This document shows positions 63,607 through 64,000 of a stretch of DNA of 64,000 nucleotides, in pieces. A program made the position numbers and the translations under genes. Position 1 is the stretch's first letter. Every line of letters starts with the position of its first letter. Origin of the DNA: Apis mellifera (Eukaryota; Arthropoda; Insecta; Hymenoptera; Apidae). The DNA lies in contig NC_037649.1 in the NCBI RefSeq assembly GCF_003254395.2, positions 6,109,032 to 6,173,031 on the forward strand, read 5' to 3'. Under the pieces are notes generated by a model. That model was not told the origin of the DNA and ran no database searches. It saw only the letters and a list, made by a program, of their open reading frames with translations.

Positions 63607-63658
63607 GAGAAGAGGAGGGAGAAGGAGAGAGGAGGAGGAGGGAGAAGAGGAAGAAGGA
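63607..63658. repeat. 52-nt uninterrupted purine tract
   Basis: A GGA/GAGA-rich run with no pyrimidine on the plus strand, including GGAGGAGGAGGG. It may adopt triplex-type structure; no gene is associated. Confidence 0.8.
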
Positions 63659-64000
63659 CGTTAAATATATTGACGATTTTGCATTCACGGGAGGATATAA
63701 GTAAGATTAATTGGAAAGAAACGAAGCTGCGAGGGCAGTGAAAGATGAAAGGCAATTAATTATCGCGTGGCCGGTTGTTAAGTGGATATTAAATTAATTT
63801 CTTCGAACTTGAAATCTCCTCCTTTGAGCAAAACGAAATTGATTGAAAAATAATTTCTGTAATTCGAGATATTGTGAAGCGAATGAATATAAAAGAGAAT
63901 ATTAAATTATCGTGACACGGAAGTAAAGTACAATACAAATAAACGAATAATTTAAAACTGCAAACCGATTACATCTCCTTCATTATCCGTTTTAATAAAA

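Larger units (their letters stand above)
45588..64000 (+). other. Long intron-like region (18.4 kb) to the right edge
   Basis: No exon with a phase-2-compatible acceptor and convincing coding sequence was found after the donor at 45588. The common downstream exons therefore probably lie outside the window. Contents include a palindrome-rich GC island (51160-51400), a diverged duplication (61482-61740), purine runs (48230-48272, 63607-63658) and short AT dinucleotide runs (49258-49270, 52903-52918). Confidence 0.6.

Noticed and set aside
1..64000. CRISPR arrays, operons, phage or plasmid functions, tRNA or rRNA genes
   Set aside because: No regularly spaced repeats, no tRNA B-box in a cloverleaf context, no rRNA-like sequence; the window is eukaryotic.

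Overview
The window looks like animal nuclear DNA, most probably from an insect and plausibly a bee or other hymenopteran. It is strongly AT-rich, yet CpG-containing words such as TCGA, CGAT and ACG are common. Homopolymer and dinucleotide runs are frequent, introns are kilobases long, and GC-rich exons stand out sharply. There are no operons, ribosome-binding-site spacing, CRISPR arrays or other prokaryotic features. The species assignment is an inference from composition only.

Layout. Positions 1-16807 hold no exon I can support firmly. They contain low-complexity DNA, a three-copy diverged tandem repeat (about 8655-9125), a C-rich potential quadruplex (16010-16030) and one candidate leader exon ending at a consensus donor (2186|2187). 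Six plus-strand coding exons follow, at 16808-16982, 18280-18553, 21171-21475, 25300-25549, 25923-27369 and 27579-28803. All six share compatible reading phases and encode about 1,224 codons in an open frame at both ends. The protein is Ser-, Pro- and Gln-rich and looks disordered, with two polyglutamine stretches, an acidic tract, an SH3-ligand-like motif and a 14-3-3-like motif. I do not recognise the family. One intron (25550-25922) appears to be of the GC-AG class.

Positions 28804-64000 are mainly intron-like. The notable exception is a short open frame at 45415-45587 with a start codon, a 5' leader and a splice donor. Its donor phase (2) matches that of the last big exon (28803). The simplest model is a gene with two alternative amino termini: a long disordered one of more than 1,200 residues, and a short one of 57 residues from a downstream promoter. 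Both would join common exons lying beyond the right edge. Two GC-rich islands rich in inverted repeats (42157-42560 and 51160-51400), and a palindrome cluster just upstream of the short first exon, are candidate regulatory regions.

Minus-strand open frames opposite the exons are shadows created by GC-rich, low-complexity codons. I found no convincing minus-strand gene, transposase, tRNA or rRNA. Nothing here looks like a new enzymatic or defence system. The most informative observations are the alternative N-terminus, the GC-AG intron, the repeat triplication and the structured islands.
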